A DNA stretch of 64,000 nucleotides from JAEZHK01 sp964575255 (GTDB lineage Bacteria > Bacillota > Clostridia > Christensenellales > Aristaeellaceae), in NCBI GenBank assembly GCA_964575255.1, contig CAZNPZ010000002.1, positions 1 to 64,000 of the forward strand. Reading direction: 5' to 3'. The position numbers and the translations under genes are program-made. The stretch's first letter is position 1; each line of letters starts with the position of its first letter. Shown here in pieces: positions 15,106 through 24,318 of this stretch. The notes beneath the pieces are model-generated. The model saw nothing but the letters and a program-made list of their open reading frames with translations. It was not told where the DNA came from and ran no database searches.

Positions 15106-17070
15106 ATGGGTCTTGGAATCCTGATCGCCTACCTCGCGCTGGGCGTCATTGCCGCCGAAGGACTATTCTTCGACAGGTCGCGCGCGACGAGGATCTACCT
15201 GGGATTGACGACGGGCCTCATCATGATGATGTGGCTGCCGTCTTTGTGGGCGTTCAAGTTCCGGTTTTCGATCACCGCGCAGTGGTGGGCGCTGGGCAGC
15301 GCCGCGCTTCTGTCGGCGGCGCTCTTCGTGTCGGGCAGACCATGGCTACAGGGCAGACCCCGCGTCGACGCGATGCCCATGAAGCTGACGCTTCTCGTGA
15401 TCCCGCTTCTATTGTTTGCGTTTTATCTGCAATACACCCATACGCTCAGGCCGGTGGACGGCGCGATGCACGTGGGTCAGTCCACCTACGGCGACCTGTG
15501 CCTGCACCTGGGCATCGCCACCGGGCTTCGGGACGCCGCGTATCCGCCGGAGTATACGTTGCTGCCCGGCACGATGCTTGGGTATCCGTTCCTCTCCGAT
15601 GCGATGGCGGCGACGATGCTGCTGTTCGGCGCGCCGCTGCGCTGGGCGTTCATCACGAGCGGTACCCTGATGATGGGGCTGGTGTTCTGGGGGTTTTTGC
15701 TGCTTAGCTGGGAGATGACCCACAGCCGCCGCGCTGTCGCGGTCGCGTTCGTTTTGATGTTCTTGAACGGCGGCCTGGGCTTCCTGTACACGTTTGACGG
15801 CGCGCTGCGCGATCACTTTGAAAAGCTCCGGGACGCGTTGTTCGGCTTCTATCTGACGCCCACCAACATGCCCGACCTCAACCTGCGCTGGGTCAACGTG
15901 ATCGCGGATCTGATGATTCCGCAAAGGACGCTGCTCGCGGGGTGGACGGTGGTGATCCCAGCGCTGATCCTTCTGGCGCAGGCGATCCAGCGGCGGATGA
16001 TTTCCGGAATCGCCGCGCTGGACGGTCCGATCCAGGTGTCGACCCGGACAGGCGGGACGTTGCGCGATTACCTGATCCTGGGCGTTTGGGCCGGACTGAT
16101 GCCGATGATCCACACCCATTCGTTCCTCGCGCTGGGGCTGATCAGCCTGGGCGCGCTTGGGTATCTTCTGACGAAGTCGGAGCGCCGTGGGGAAGTGCTC
16201 CGCAATTTTCTGGTTTTCGGCGCGGTCGCGCTGACCTTCGCGCTGCCGCAGCTGCTCACCTGGACGTTCCCGCAGACCACCGGCGGCGGATCCTTGAAGT
16301 TCCACTTCAACTGGGTCAACAACAACGGCGGGCTGATCGACGGGTGGCTTTGGTTCTGGGTCAAGAACGTCGGCCTGGTGTTCCTGCTGTTCGTCCCGGC
16401 GGCGCTGTCCGCGGACCTTCGAGGGAAGGCGCTGTCGGTGGGCGCGCTGACGGTGTTCGCCGTGGCGGAGCTGATGCTGTTCCAGCCAAACCCGTACGAC
16501 AACAACAAGCTATTCTACGTGGCCTTCATTCTCGCGCTGCCGGTCGCGGCGGAGTATATCGTCCGGGTCTACGACCGGCTGAAGGGTGTGAAGTGGCGCG
16601 CGCTGCTGCTGGCATTGTTCATGGCGGCGTCGACGATCTCCGCCTGCGTGACGCTCGCTCGCGAGGCGATCTCCGATTTCGAGCTGTTCAGCGCCGACGA
16701 GGTTCAGGCCGCGCAATACATTGAAGCACACGCGCCGGGGGACGCCGTGGTTCTGACCGGCGGCCAGCACAACAACCCCGTGGCCGCGCTGGCGGGGCGC
16801 AAACTGGTGTGCGGCACCGGAACCTACCTGTATTACCACGGGGTCAATTATCAGCGCCAGCAGGCGGCCGCAACGGACATGTATGAGACGCCGGACGACA
16901 ACCGCGTGCTCTTTGACCTGTACCACGTCGATTACGCCTACATATCCGCCTATGAGCGGTCGGATTACGCCATCGACGACGCGTTCTACCGGGCGAATTA
17001 CCCGGTCTTCTATCAGAACGGCGAGGTCACGGTCTACGCCGTTTCCGTCCGCGCGCGCGCTGGGCTTTAG
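15106..17070 (+). CDS. Polytopic membrane protein, GT-C glycosyltransferase-like
   Basis: 654 residues, ATG 6 bases after GGAGG. About 11-13 hydrophobic segments fill residues 1-540, and a soluble domain of about 110 residues closes the protein (SADEVQAAQYIEAHAPGDAV, GTGTYLYYHGVNYQRQ, YAYISAYERSDYAID). The first long external loop, near residues 110-145, has VDGAMHVGQSTYGDLCLHLG, with acidic residues where GT-C enzymes place their catalytic Asp. This organisation resembles lipid-linked-sugar-dependent transferases of unknown specificity; function is inferred from fold only. The gene stands alone, with its own promoter. Confidence 0.7.
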   Translation: MGLGILIAYLALGVIAAEGLFFDRSRATRIYLGLTTGLIMMMWLPSLWAFKFRFSITAQWWALGSAALLSAALFVSGRPWLQGRPRVDAMPMKLTLLVIPLLLFAFYLQYTHTLRPVDGAMHVGQSTYGDLCLHLGIATGLRDAAYPPEYTLLPGTMLGYPFLSDAMAATMLLFGAPLRWAFITSGTLMMGLVFWGFLLLSWEMTHSRRAVAVAFVLMFLNGGLGFLYTFDGALRDHFEKLRDALFGFYLTPTNMPDLNLRWVNVIADLMIPQRTLLAGWTVVIPALILLAQAIQRRMISGIAALDGPIQVSTRTGGTLRDYLILGVWAGLMPMIHTHSFLALGLISLGALGYLLTKSERRGEVLRNFLVFGAVALTFALPQLLTWTFPQTTGGGSLKFHFNWVNNNGGLIDGWLWFWVKNVGLVFLLFVPAALSADLRGKALSVGALTVFAVAELMLFQPNPYDNNKLFYVAFILALPVAAEYIVRVYDRLKGVKWRALLLALFMAASTISACVTLAREAISDFELFSADEVQAAQYIEAHAPGDAVVLTGGQHNNPVAALAGRKLVCGTGTYLYYHGVNYQRQQAAATDMYETPDDNRVLFDLYHVDYAYISAYERSDYAIDDAFYRANYPVFYQNGEVTVYAVSVRARAGL

Positions 17071-17211
17071 TCGCCTTTGATCCACAAACCGGTCAAATCG
17101 GAAATTTGCCCTCCGTCAGGGCAACTTTCAATCAATTCCCTTCGTCCTAATAGCGAAACAATGGCAAATCAGGAAATACGAGCACGCGTACAACGTGGGG
17201 AGGAACTTTTG

Positions 17212-19632
17212 ATGCGCACGACAACGCTGATCAAATGGGCGGCAGCCGGAATGATGGCTGTATTTCTGGCTGGCTGCTCGTCGACGCCCGACAGCGTGGA
17301 AGATCCGCTTTCGTTTGATGTCGACGCGCAGCTGCCCTTTGTCACCGCCGCGCCGGAAGCGGTCGCCCCGACGCCGACCCCCGTGCCCACGATGGCCTGG
17401 GATACTTCCGCGCCCAATCAGGACTGGCAGAAAGACAATTCCGCGGACCTGGGCGATGTGCTGCCGGAGGAGACGGACGTCGTCAACAATACGACGGTTG
17501 TGTATCAGCAGCTCTCGACCGGCGACAGCGGCGAAGACGTGAAAAAGCTGCAGCAGCGGCTGAAAGACCTCAAATACTACACCGGCGCGGTGGACGGGCG
17601 CTACGGCTCGACGCTGACCACTGCGGTCAAGCGCTTTCAGTCGGCATTGGGGCTGGACACCACTGGCATCGCCACCGCCAACCTTCAACGGATGATCTAT
17701 TCTTCCGCCGCGCCGACCTATACCGGTAACTCCTTTACGGATACCGACAATACCACCTCCTTCGGCGAGACCGACGACCAGGACTACGACAACCCGACGC
17801 CCACAAAAAAGCCGTCCTCCAACAAGCCCTCGAACAACGCCAATACGTCGTACGACGATGAAAGCGATACCGGGTACTCCGCGCTCAGTTACGGCGATTC
17901 GGGCACGAAGGTGCGCAACCTTCAGTCCAGCCTGAAGTCTCTGGGCTACTACAGCGGCGCAATCGACGGCGTATACGGCTCCGGCACGGTGGCTGCGGTC
18001 AAGCGGTTCGAGAAAGCCTATGGAAAGACGCAGACCGGCATCGCGACGGTGGCGCTGCAGACCAAGCTGTTCTCCGGCGACGCGAAACCCTACACCCAGA
18101 CCGCGACGCCCGCCCCGGCGGAGGATAACTCCTCCTATGTTACACTTTCGCCCGGCGACACCGGGAACCGCGTCAAACAGCTGCAACAGCGGCTCAAGGA
18201 ACTGGGTTACTTTACCGCGAACGTGGGCGGCAATTACCTGACGGAGACCACCCGGGCGGTCAAGGACTTCCAGGACGCGCTGGGGCTGGATCAGACAGGC
18301 GTCGCGACCGTGTCACTCCAGCGCAAGCTCTTTGCCTCCAGCGCCCCGGCCAATACGTCGAATCCTTCCAGCTATGTCAAGCTGCAGAAAAACGATACCG
18401 GCGCGTGGGTGACCGCGCTGCAGAACCGGCTGAAGGAACTGGGTTATCAGAAGGGATCCGTCGACGGCGTATACGGCAACGCCACCGTCAGCGCGATCAA
18501 GCTGTTCGAGCAGGCCTACGGGAAATCGCCCACCGGCGTCGCCACGGTGTCGCTGCAGAAGGAACTGTACTCCGACGGCGCAAAGCCCTACAAAAAGCCG
18601 ACGCCGACGCCCGAACCGGAATATATCGAACTCAGCCAGGGGGATTCCGGCCTTCGCGTAATGGCGTTGCAGAACCGGCTGGCCGACCTTGGGTACTACG
18701 CGGGCGATGTGGATGGAAACTACACCTCAGGCACCGCTAAAGCCGTCAAACTGTTTGAGAAAGCCTACGGAAAGACGCAGACGGGCGTCGCTACGGTGTC
18801 GCTGCAGAAAACGCTGTTCTCGGATGGCGCCAAGCCCTACGACGGCGCGACGCCGACCCCGAAACCGACACCGACATCCTCCGCGAAATATGTCGAACTG
18901 AAGCCGGGCGACACCGGCGACCGCGTCAAGAAGCTGCAGACCAGGCTCAAGGAACTGGGCTATTTCTCCGGCGACATCGGCGGAAACTACCTGGACAAGA
19001 CCACCAAGGCCGTGAAGCTGTTTGAGCGCGCCTACGGTAAGGATGAGACCGGCATCGCGACGGTGTCGCTGCAGAAAACGCTGTTTTCGGACAGCGCAAA
19101 GCCCTACGACGGCGGCGATTCCGCCACGCCGACGCCTGAACCCGAATTCGTCAAGCTCTCGCCCGGCGACAGCGGCAACCGCGTGAAGAAACTTCAGACC
19201 AGGCTCAAGGAGTTGGGCTATTTCAACGGCGACATCGGCGGCAACTATCTGGACAAGACGACCGACGCGGTCAAGCGATTCCAGAAGAAGATCGGCGCCA
19301 ATCAGACGGGCGTGGCCACCGTCACGCTGCAGCAGAAGCTGTTTTCAGACGGCGCGCCCTACTACAAAGGACAGCCCTCAAGCAAAAGCGTTCTGAAACT
19401 GGGTTCCACCGGCGACGATGTGACCGCGCTTCAGAACCGCCTGATCGAACTTGGCTACCTCGCCGAGGTGGATATTTCGCTCGGCACGTATGACAAGGCG
19501 ACGCGGGACGCGGTGATCGACGCGCAGCTTGCCCGCGGCTATGAGTCGGACGGCACCGCCGACGAGGACTTCCTCACGTATATCAACTCCGACGACGCGT
19601 ACCTGTTCATCGAAAACGAGGAAGGCGGCTGA
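17212..19632 (+). CDS. Lipoprotein with eight peptidoglycan-binding repeats
   Basis: 806 residues starting at ATG 17212, chosen because GGGGAGGAA precedes it and it yields a lipoprotein signal with lipobox LAGC (Cys22). Eight PG_binding_1-type repeats of about 65-70 residues start near 97, 222, 308, 387, 470, 559, 645 and 726; each has the core GDSG..V..LQ.RLK.LGYY.G.VDG.YG..T..AVK.F. They are joined by Thr/Pro linkers. Such modules bind the cell wall; no hydrolase, transpeptidase or other catalytic domain is present, so the protein looks like a wall-spanning scaffold. Repeats 6 and 7 are nearly identical, a sign of internal duplication. The last repeat is the most diverged. Confidence 0.88.
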   Translation: MRTTTLIKWAAAGMMAVFLAGCSSTPDSVEDPLSFDVDAQLPFVTAAPEAVAPTPTPVPTMAWDTSAPNQDWQKDNSADLGDVLPEETDVVNNTTVVYQQLSTGDSGEDVKKLQQRLKDLKYYTGAVDGRYGSTLTTAVKRFQSALGLDTTGIATANLQRMIYSSAAPTYTGNSFTDTDNTTSFGETDDQDYDNPTPTKKPSSNKPSNNANTSYDDESDTGYSALSYGDSGTKVRNLQSSLKSLGYYSGAIDGVYGSGTVAAVKRFEKAYGKTQTGIATVALQTKLFSGDAKPYTQTATPAPAEDNSSYVTLSPGDTGNRVKQLQQRLKELGYFTANVGGNYLTETTRAVKDFQDALGLDQTGVATVSLQRKLFASSAPANTSNPSSYVKLQKNDTGAWVTALQNRLKELGYQKGSVDGVYGNATVSAIKLFEQAYGKSPTGVATVSLQKELYSDGAKPYKKPTPTPEPEYIELSQGDSGLRVMALQNRLADLGYYAGDVDGNYTSGTAKAVKLFEKAYGKTQTGVATVSLQKTLFSDGAKPYDGATPTPKPTPTSSAKYVELKPGDTGDRVKKLQTRLKELGYFSGDIGGNYLDKTTKAVKLFERAYGKDETGIATVSLQKTLFSDSAKPYDGGDSATPTPEPEFVKLSPGDSGNRVKKLQTRLKELGYFNGDIGGNYLDKTTDAVKRFQKKIGANQTGVATVTLQQKLFSDGAPYYKGQPSSKSVLKLGSTGDDVTALQNRLIELGYLAEVDISLGTYDKATRDAVIDAQLARGYESDGTADEDFLTYINSDDAYLFIENEEGG

Positions 19633-19635
19633 TTT

Positions 19636-19863
19636 GCGCGTCGAGAATGTCGACGATTGCAAAGAGAATCTGCCTCGCATCTTCTCTTTGCCTTTGGAAC
19701 GGGGCCGGTTGCCAAAAATTCTTCGGAATTTTCGTGCGGGGATCGGTTCGGGCATGCTTTCCCGTCGGCGGCATGCTCGGCCTTTGGGGGAAAGCCAACC
19801 CCCGCTTCAGGTCGCTGGATTTGATGGAATGTCGTGAGGGCTTCGGCCCTCCCGACACCCTCC
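19636..19863 (+). repeat. Dispersed intergenic repeat, copy B
   Basis: Fills most of the gene-free stretch 19633-19994 and starts 3 bases after the stop codon of the wall-binding lipoprotein gene. Blocks in order: a decayed TCGA..TCGA stem, GCAAAGAGAA/TTCTCTTTGC, a GGTTGCC...GGATCGG region, GCTTTCCCGTCGGCGGCATG with GCTCGGCCTTTGGGGGAAAGC, and a GGGCTTCGGCCC end. It carries several hairpins but no open frame. Confidence 0.8.
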
Positions 19864-19934
19864 TTGGCGTGATGATCATGCCGCCCACCGCGAGGTGGGC
19901 GGTTTTCAGTTTCTGGATATACTGCCCCTGACCG

Positions 19935-19963
19935 TTGTCGATTCTTGAAAAATATGGTAAAAT
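19935..19963 (+). promoter_or_regulatory. Promoter of the first regulator/kinase/SBP operon
   Basis: TTGTCG (19935-19940), 17-base spacer, TAAAAT (19958-19963); the ATG follows 31 bases later. Confidence 0.65.
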
Positions 19964-19994
19964 ACCAAAAAGCAAACGGAAAGGGAATTCAAGC

Positions 19995-21590
19995 ATGTAT
20001 CGGCTGATGCTGGTGGATGACGAGCCTGAAATCCGCGAGGGCATGAAGGAAATCATCGACTGGGAATCCTGCGGATTCCAACTGGTTGCCGAAGCCGACA
20101 ACGGGCTGGACGCGCTGCAGCTTGCGGAGCAGACGCGGCCCGACCTTGTCATTACCGACGTCCGAATGCATTTCATGGAAGGACTGGAAATGGTCGAACG
20201 CATGCGCGCGTTTTTGCCGATGACGCAGTTTGTCGTCGTCAGCGGGTACGATGAGTTCGAATATACCCGGAAGTCCATTCAGATCCGGATCTCCGACTAC
20301 GTGCTCAAACCCATTTCCGCGCAGGAATTTACCGCGGTACTGGATCGCGCGAGGCGCGCACTGGACGAAGAACACCTGAAGCGCAACAGCGTGCAACTGA
20401 TGAACCGCATTTTTTTCGACAGCCTGCCGATTTTGCGTGAGCAGCTGCTCTGTTCCATGATGTCGGGCGGCATGGAGGAACTAAACCTGCGCTCCGCCGC
20501 GGCCCGATACGGCCTGAGCCTTGAAGCGGACCGATACGCGGTCGCGCTGATGCGCATTGCACCGATCGGAGTCAATACGCTGGCGGGGGACGAAGAACTG
20601 GTTCGGCTCGCGGTGGACAGGATCGTCCGCGAAGTTCTGACAGAGCGCGTCTCCTGCCATGTCTTCAATTACAACGCCCGGGTCGCGGTGCTCGCAATGC
20701 TCCGCGCGGAGCAATCGATGAGCGAATTTCTCGCGCTGATCGAAACGGCCGCCGCCGTCGTGCGTGATTATCTGGGCGCGTCCGCCTTTGCCGGGGTTGG
20801 AGAACCCGCGCGGCACCTGTCCGGCGTGCCGGAAAGCGCGGCGCAGGCGCTGAGCGCGCTCAATCATCTGGCGCTCGTGGACGACGGCCAGGTAATCTAC
20901 ATACAGGATCTGAAACCGTTTCGCGGTACGCACCTGACGGTTGATCCGCACGCGCTTGCGCAGCTCTCCTCGGCGGTCAGATCGAGGCTGAAACCGGAGA
21001 TCGAGCGGCGCGTGCGAGAACTTCTGGAACGCCTGCGCGGCGCGCAAATCTCCTTTGGCGAGTACCAGGTGTACATACTGGAGGTTCTGATGGCCGTCAT
21101 CCGGGACGCGCGGGACATGCAGGTGGCGCTGGACTTCGGGCGCGGCGATTCAGGCGGCCTGATCCTGGATTTTTTGCAACCGCGCGAGCTGGACGAAGTG
21201 GAAGCGATGCTCATCGCGCTGTGCTGCGAGATCGCGGATGGGATCGGCACGGTTCGCCGGGAGAGCGGCGCGCGAATCGTGCAGCAGGCGTTGGAACTGA
21301 TCGCTCGGGACTTCGCCGATCCGTCGCTTACAATCGAACGCGTGTGCGAGGAAATCAGCGTCAGCCCCGCCTATTTCAGGACGCTGTTTCGGCGGGAGAC
21401 CGGACAGACGTTTCACCAGCACCTGAACGGCCTTCGGATGAGCCGCGCGATGGAACTGCTTCGCACCACATCTTTGAAAACCGCGGAGGTCGCGCAGCGG
21501 TCAGGCCTCGGAGACGCGAGCTACTTCAGTTATTCATTCAAAAAGCACTACGGATTCTCCCCGTCGCAGGCTCGAAAGGAACCGGAGTAG
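19995..21590 (+). CDS. YesN-type response regulator (receiver + AraC HTH)
   Basis: 531 residues. Receiver domain about 1-125: acidic pair in MLVDDEPEIREG, phospho-acceptor Asp in LVITDVRMHFMEGL, Lys in YVLKPIS. The central about 290 residues are the helical/alpha-beta region usual for YesN proteins. The last 100 residues hold two helix-turn-helix units of the AraC family (SLTIERVCEEISVSPAYFRT and TTSLKTAEVAQRSGLGDASY). The conserved Pro after the phospho-Asp region (usually DVRMPxMDG) is His here. It heads an operon with a kinase and two sugar-binding proteins and should activate carbohydrate genes. Confidence 0.92.
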   Translation: MYRLMLVDDEPEIREGMKEIIDWESCGFQLVAEADNGLDALQLAEQTRPDLVITDVRMHFMEGLEMVERMRAFLPMTQFVVVSGYDEFEYTRKSIQIRISDYVLKPISAQEFTAVLDRARRALDEEHLKRNSVQLMNRIFFDSLPILREQLLCSMMSGGMEELNLRSAAARYGLSLEADRYAVALMRIAPIGVNTLAGDEELVRLAVDRIVREVLTERVSCHVFNYNARVAVLAMLRAEQSMSEFLALIETAAAVVRDYLGASAFAGVGEPARHLSGVPESAAQALSALNHLALVDDGQVIYIQDLKPFRGTHLTVDPHALAQLSSAVRSRLKPEIERRVRELLERLRGAQISFGEYQVYILEVLMAVIRDARDMQVALDFGRGDSGGLILDFLQPRELDEVEAMLIALCCEIADGIGTVRRESGARIVQQALELIARDFADPSLTIERVCEEISVSPAYFRTLFRRETGQTFHQHLNGLRMSRAMELLRTTSLKTAEVAQRSGLGDASYFSYSFKKHYGFSPSQARKEPE

Positions 21591-21592
21591 CC

Positions 21593-23317
21593 ATGTTCCG
21601 AAGATGGCGTGAGGGCAGTCTGCAAACGGCGATCATTTCCTTGTTTACGTTTCTGGTGGCGGCTGTTTTGCTGTCCGTGATGCTGGGCCTCACCGAACAG
21701 ACCCGAAAGGCTGTGCGGGACGACGCTATGGATCAGGCTCGCCAGAGCGTATCCCAGGGGAACGCCTCTCTGGACGTATACCTGTCCAACGCGTCGGAAA
21801 TGATGCTGCTGTTTAAAAGCATGGTGCAGGAGGCGGCGGATGTCCGCTCCCTTTCTCTGACCGGGCAGATGTCGCTGATCAAGCGGCAGTTTCATGACAT
21901 CGCCTGTCTTTCCATCTTTACCGCCGATGGCGCGCTCTTAAATACGACGGAAGGGCAAACGAACCTGGAACCTTCGCTCATCCGTGACTCGGAGTGGTTC
22001 CGGAAGGCGGTCAAAGCCCGTCAAACCTCAGTCTTGATATCCGATCCATACCTGCAGATCGCATACAACGGACAATATGCCTGGGTGATCACGCTTTCGG
22101 CACAGGCATCCTATACGCGCATGGGCAGGGCCGAATCCGGCGTGCTTGCGATGAACGTCTATTTCAACGGGGTCGAGGATATTCTGAGGAACATCCGGCT
22201 GGGGCAGAGCGGCTATGTGTATCTGATGGGACCGGATTCCAATTTGATCTACCACGCGATGAAACCGCTGATCCGGCTTGGGTTGTGGCATGAAAACACG
22301 CAGCAGGTGAAACAACAGGTCTTTGGCAGCTTTTTTGACTCGCTGAATGGGCGCGAGCGGTACGTCGTCGTACAGACCGTAGATCATACGTATTGGCGCC
22401 TGGTCGGCGTCGCCTACATGGACGAGGCGATGGCCGGCATGAAGGCACCGATGCGGAAGATCGTTTTCTTTCTGGCGGCGGGCATTCTGATGGCGCTTTC
22501 GGTATCCATCCTGATGGGCTGGTTGATCGCGCGGCCGATGAACAGGCTGACCCGGATTATGCGCGCGGTCGAGGGCGGAAATCTGGACGTTGAGATCGAG
22601 GAACAGGGGTTCCTGGAAATCTCCAACCTTGCCAGGGCGTTTCGCCTGATGCTGGGACGGATCAAACTCCTGATGCACCAGATCGTGCTGGAGCAGGAAC
22701 AGAAGCGGCTCTATGAACTGGACGCGCTGCAGGCGCAGATCAACCCGCATTTTCTGTACAATACACTGGATTCCATCGTCTGGATGCAGGAGCGCGGCCA
22801 GAATCAGGAAGCAATCAGCATGGTTACGGCGCTCGCGAGGCTCTTTCGCATCTCAATCTCCAAAGGCCGCAGCATCATCACCGTCGCCGAGGAAATCGAG
22901 CATGTCCGGAATTACCTGATCATCCAGTCGATCCGGTTCAAAAACAAGTTTACGTATACGATCGACGTTGATCCGGAGTCGCTTCGGATGAAGACGGTCA
23001 AGCTTATCCTGCAGCCGCTGGTGGAAAACGCGATTGTGCATGGCTTCGCGCACTTCATGGCCGACGAAGGGCGCATCGAGATCAGCGCGAAGGTCGAAGG
23101 AGAGACGCTGGTCATGCGCGTGCGCGACAACGGGCTTGGCATGACACCGGAACAGGCCGGAAACGTTCTGGAAGCGGACAGGGGAAGCGGGGGAATCGGT
23201 CTGAGCAACGTTCACGAGCGGATTGTCCTGACCCACGGGGCGCACTTCGGGATTGCCATTGTCAGCGAGCAGGACGAGGGCACGCTGATCATCGTCCGGC
23301 AGCCCGCGCTCCAGTAA
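21593..23317 (+). CDS. YesM-type sensor histidine kinase
   Basis: 574 residues: membrane segment about 13-35, an extracytoplasmic Cache-type domain about 40-290, second membrane segment about 295-315, HAMP about 318-370, His_kinase domain with phospho-His in QINPHFLYNTLDSIVWMQ (about residue 385), and an HATPase domain with LVENAIVHGF (N box) and DNGLGM (G1). The ATG is 2 bases after the regulator stop with CGGAG upstream. It is expected to phosphorylate the adjacent YesN protein. The sugar-binding proteins encoded next may deliver the signal to its outer domain (inference). Confidence 0.93.
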   Translation: MFRRWREGSLQTAIISLFTFLVAAVLLSVMLGLTEQTRKAVRDDAMDQARQSVSQGNASLDVYLSNASEMMLLFKSMVQEAADVRSLSLTGQMSLIKRQFHDIACLSIFTADGALLNTTEGQTNLEPSLIRDSEWFRKAVKARQTSVLISDPYLQIAYNGQYAWVITLSAQASYTRMGRAESGVLAMNVYFNGVEDILRNIRLGQSGYVYLMGPDSNLIYHAMKPLIRLGLWHENTQQVKQQVFGSFFDSLNGRERYVVVQTVDHTYWRLVGVAYMDEAMAGMKAPMRKIVFFLAAGILMALSVSILMGWLIARPMNRLTRIMRAVEGGNLDVEIEEQGFLEISNLARAFRLMLGRIKLLMHQIVLEQEQKRLYELDALQAQINPHFLYNTLDSIVWMQERGQNQEAISMVTALARLFRISISKGRSIITVAEEIEHVRNYLIIQSIRFKNKFTYTIDVDPESLRMKTVKLILQPLVENAIVHGFAHFMADEGRIEISAKVEGETLVMRVRDNGLGMTPEQAGNVLEADRGSGGIGLSNVHERIVLTHGAHFGIAIVSEQDEGTLIIVRQPALQ

Positions 23318-23329
23318 GGAGGAACGCGC

Positions 23330-24283
23330 GTGAAACATCCGCTGATTGCCGCCTTCGCGGCGGCGCTTGCCGCGATACTTTTCATGGTTCAGGGGTTCTG
23401 GCCAGTCTCGGACGAAATGACACCGAACAAGAACACGGTTGCGCTCATACTGGATACCGATCTTGGCGTTTATCCGGCGGTATTGCGCCGGGGCGCGACA
23501 AAAGCCGCAATGACGTTCGGTGCGGAACTGACCATCGTGGCCCTGTCGGAGACGCAGACGCCGTATCAACAGGTCTCGTTCGTCCGGAATCAGCTCATGA
23601 GCGGCGCGGATGCGATCCTGCTCGTACCGGCGGAAGAGCGAGTCGTTGACGAGGCCGCGCGGCTTTGCGAGAAAAAGGGCGCGAAGCTGATGCTGGTGGA
23701 CGCCTGCGAGGCGTGCCGGGGTAGTTTGCCCTATGTCGGTACCGACCATGCGGCTTCCGGGATGGAAGCCACGCGGACGATCCTGAAAATGGCAACAGGC
23801 CCAAAGCTGCTCGTGCTGGGCAGGAGCGATCCGGTTTCAGCGGAGCGGCTTGCGGGCATCCGAGCCTTCTCGACGGGTACGGGCGCGCAGGTCGTGGCGT
23901 GTGTCCGAGAATCGACGCAGATGAAGCCGAGGGATCAGTGGGTTCACGAGATGATCCAGGAGAATCCGGACGCCGGGGCCATCCTCTGTCTGGACGGCGC
24001 GATTGCAGAGTCCGCGGCGCGGGCACTAAAGGCAAACGATTTGAAGACCGTACTGGCCGGGTTCGATCTGGATCAGGCGCATGTCGGGTGCCTCAGGGAT
24101 GGTTCCGTACGGTTTACCGTACTTCGTGAACCGTTCGCGGTGGGATACGAAGCGGTCCGGCGCGCGACACTTCTTCTGGAGGGGAAAGCGCCGCCTGTCG
24201 AGCACATTCCCACATCCGTCATCCTGTGCGAGGACGCGCTGAAAGTGGAGAATATCCCGGCGGTTTTTCAAATGATACAGTGA
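23330..24283 (+). CDS. Periplasmic sugar-binding protein (RbsB/LacI fold), membrane-anchored
   Basis: 317 residues from GTG, 7 bases after AAGGAGG. An uncleaved-looking hydrophobic N-terminus (about 5-24, no lipobox Cys) precedes a Peripla_BP_4-type fold: VALILDTDLGVYPAVLRRGA, LMSGADAILLVPAEERVVDE, LPYVGTDHAASGMEA and VLAGFDLDQAHVGCLRDG. It is encoded in the same operon as the kinase and regulator, with no ATPase or permease, suggesting a sensory rather than transport role. Ligand unknown. The stop overlaps the region before the next SBP gene. Confidence 0.85.
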   Translation: MKHPLIAAFAAALAAILFMVQGFWPVSDEMTPNKNTVALILDTDLGVYPAVLRRGATKAAMTFGAELTIVALSETQTPYQQVSFVRNQLMSGADAILLVPAEERVVDEAARLCEKKGAKLMLVDACEACRGSLPYVGTDHAASGMEATRTILKMATGPKLLVLGRSDPVSAERLAGIRAFSTGTGAQVVACVRESTQMKPRDQWVHEMIQENPDAGAILCLDGAIAESAARALKANDLKTVLAGFDLDQAHVGCLRDGSVRFTVLREPFAVGYEAVRRATLLLEGKAPPVEHIPTSVILCEDALKVENIPAVFQMIQ

Positions 24284-24318
24284 TGGACATGAGTCGCGGA
24301 CCGGAGGGGATGATTCTT

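Noticed and set aside
17077..17211. Upstream extension of the wall-binding lipoprotein frame
   Set aside because: It would place 45 extra residues before a proper lipoprotein signal peptide, and the ribosome site GGGGAGGAA directly precedes ATG 17212.
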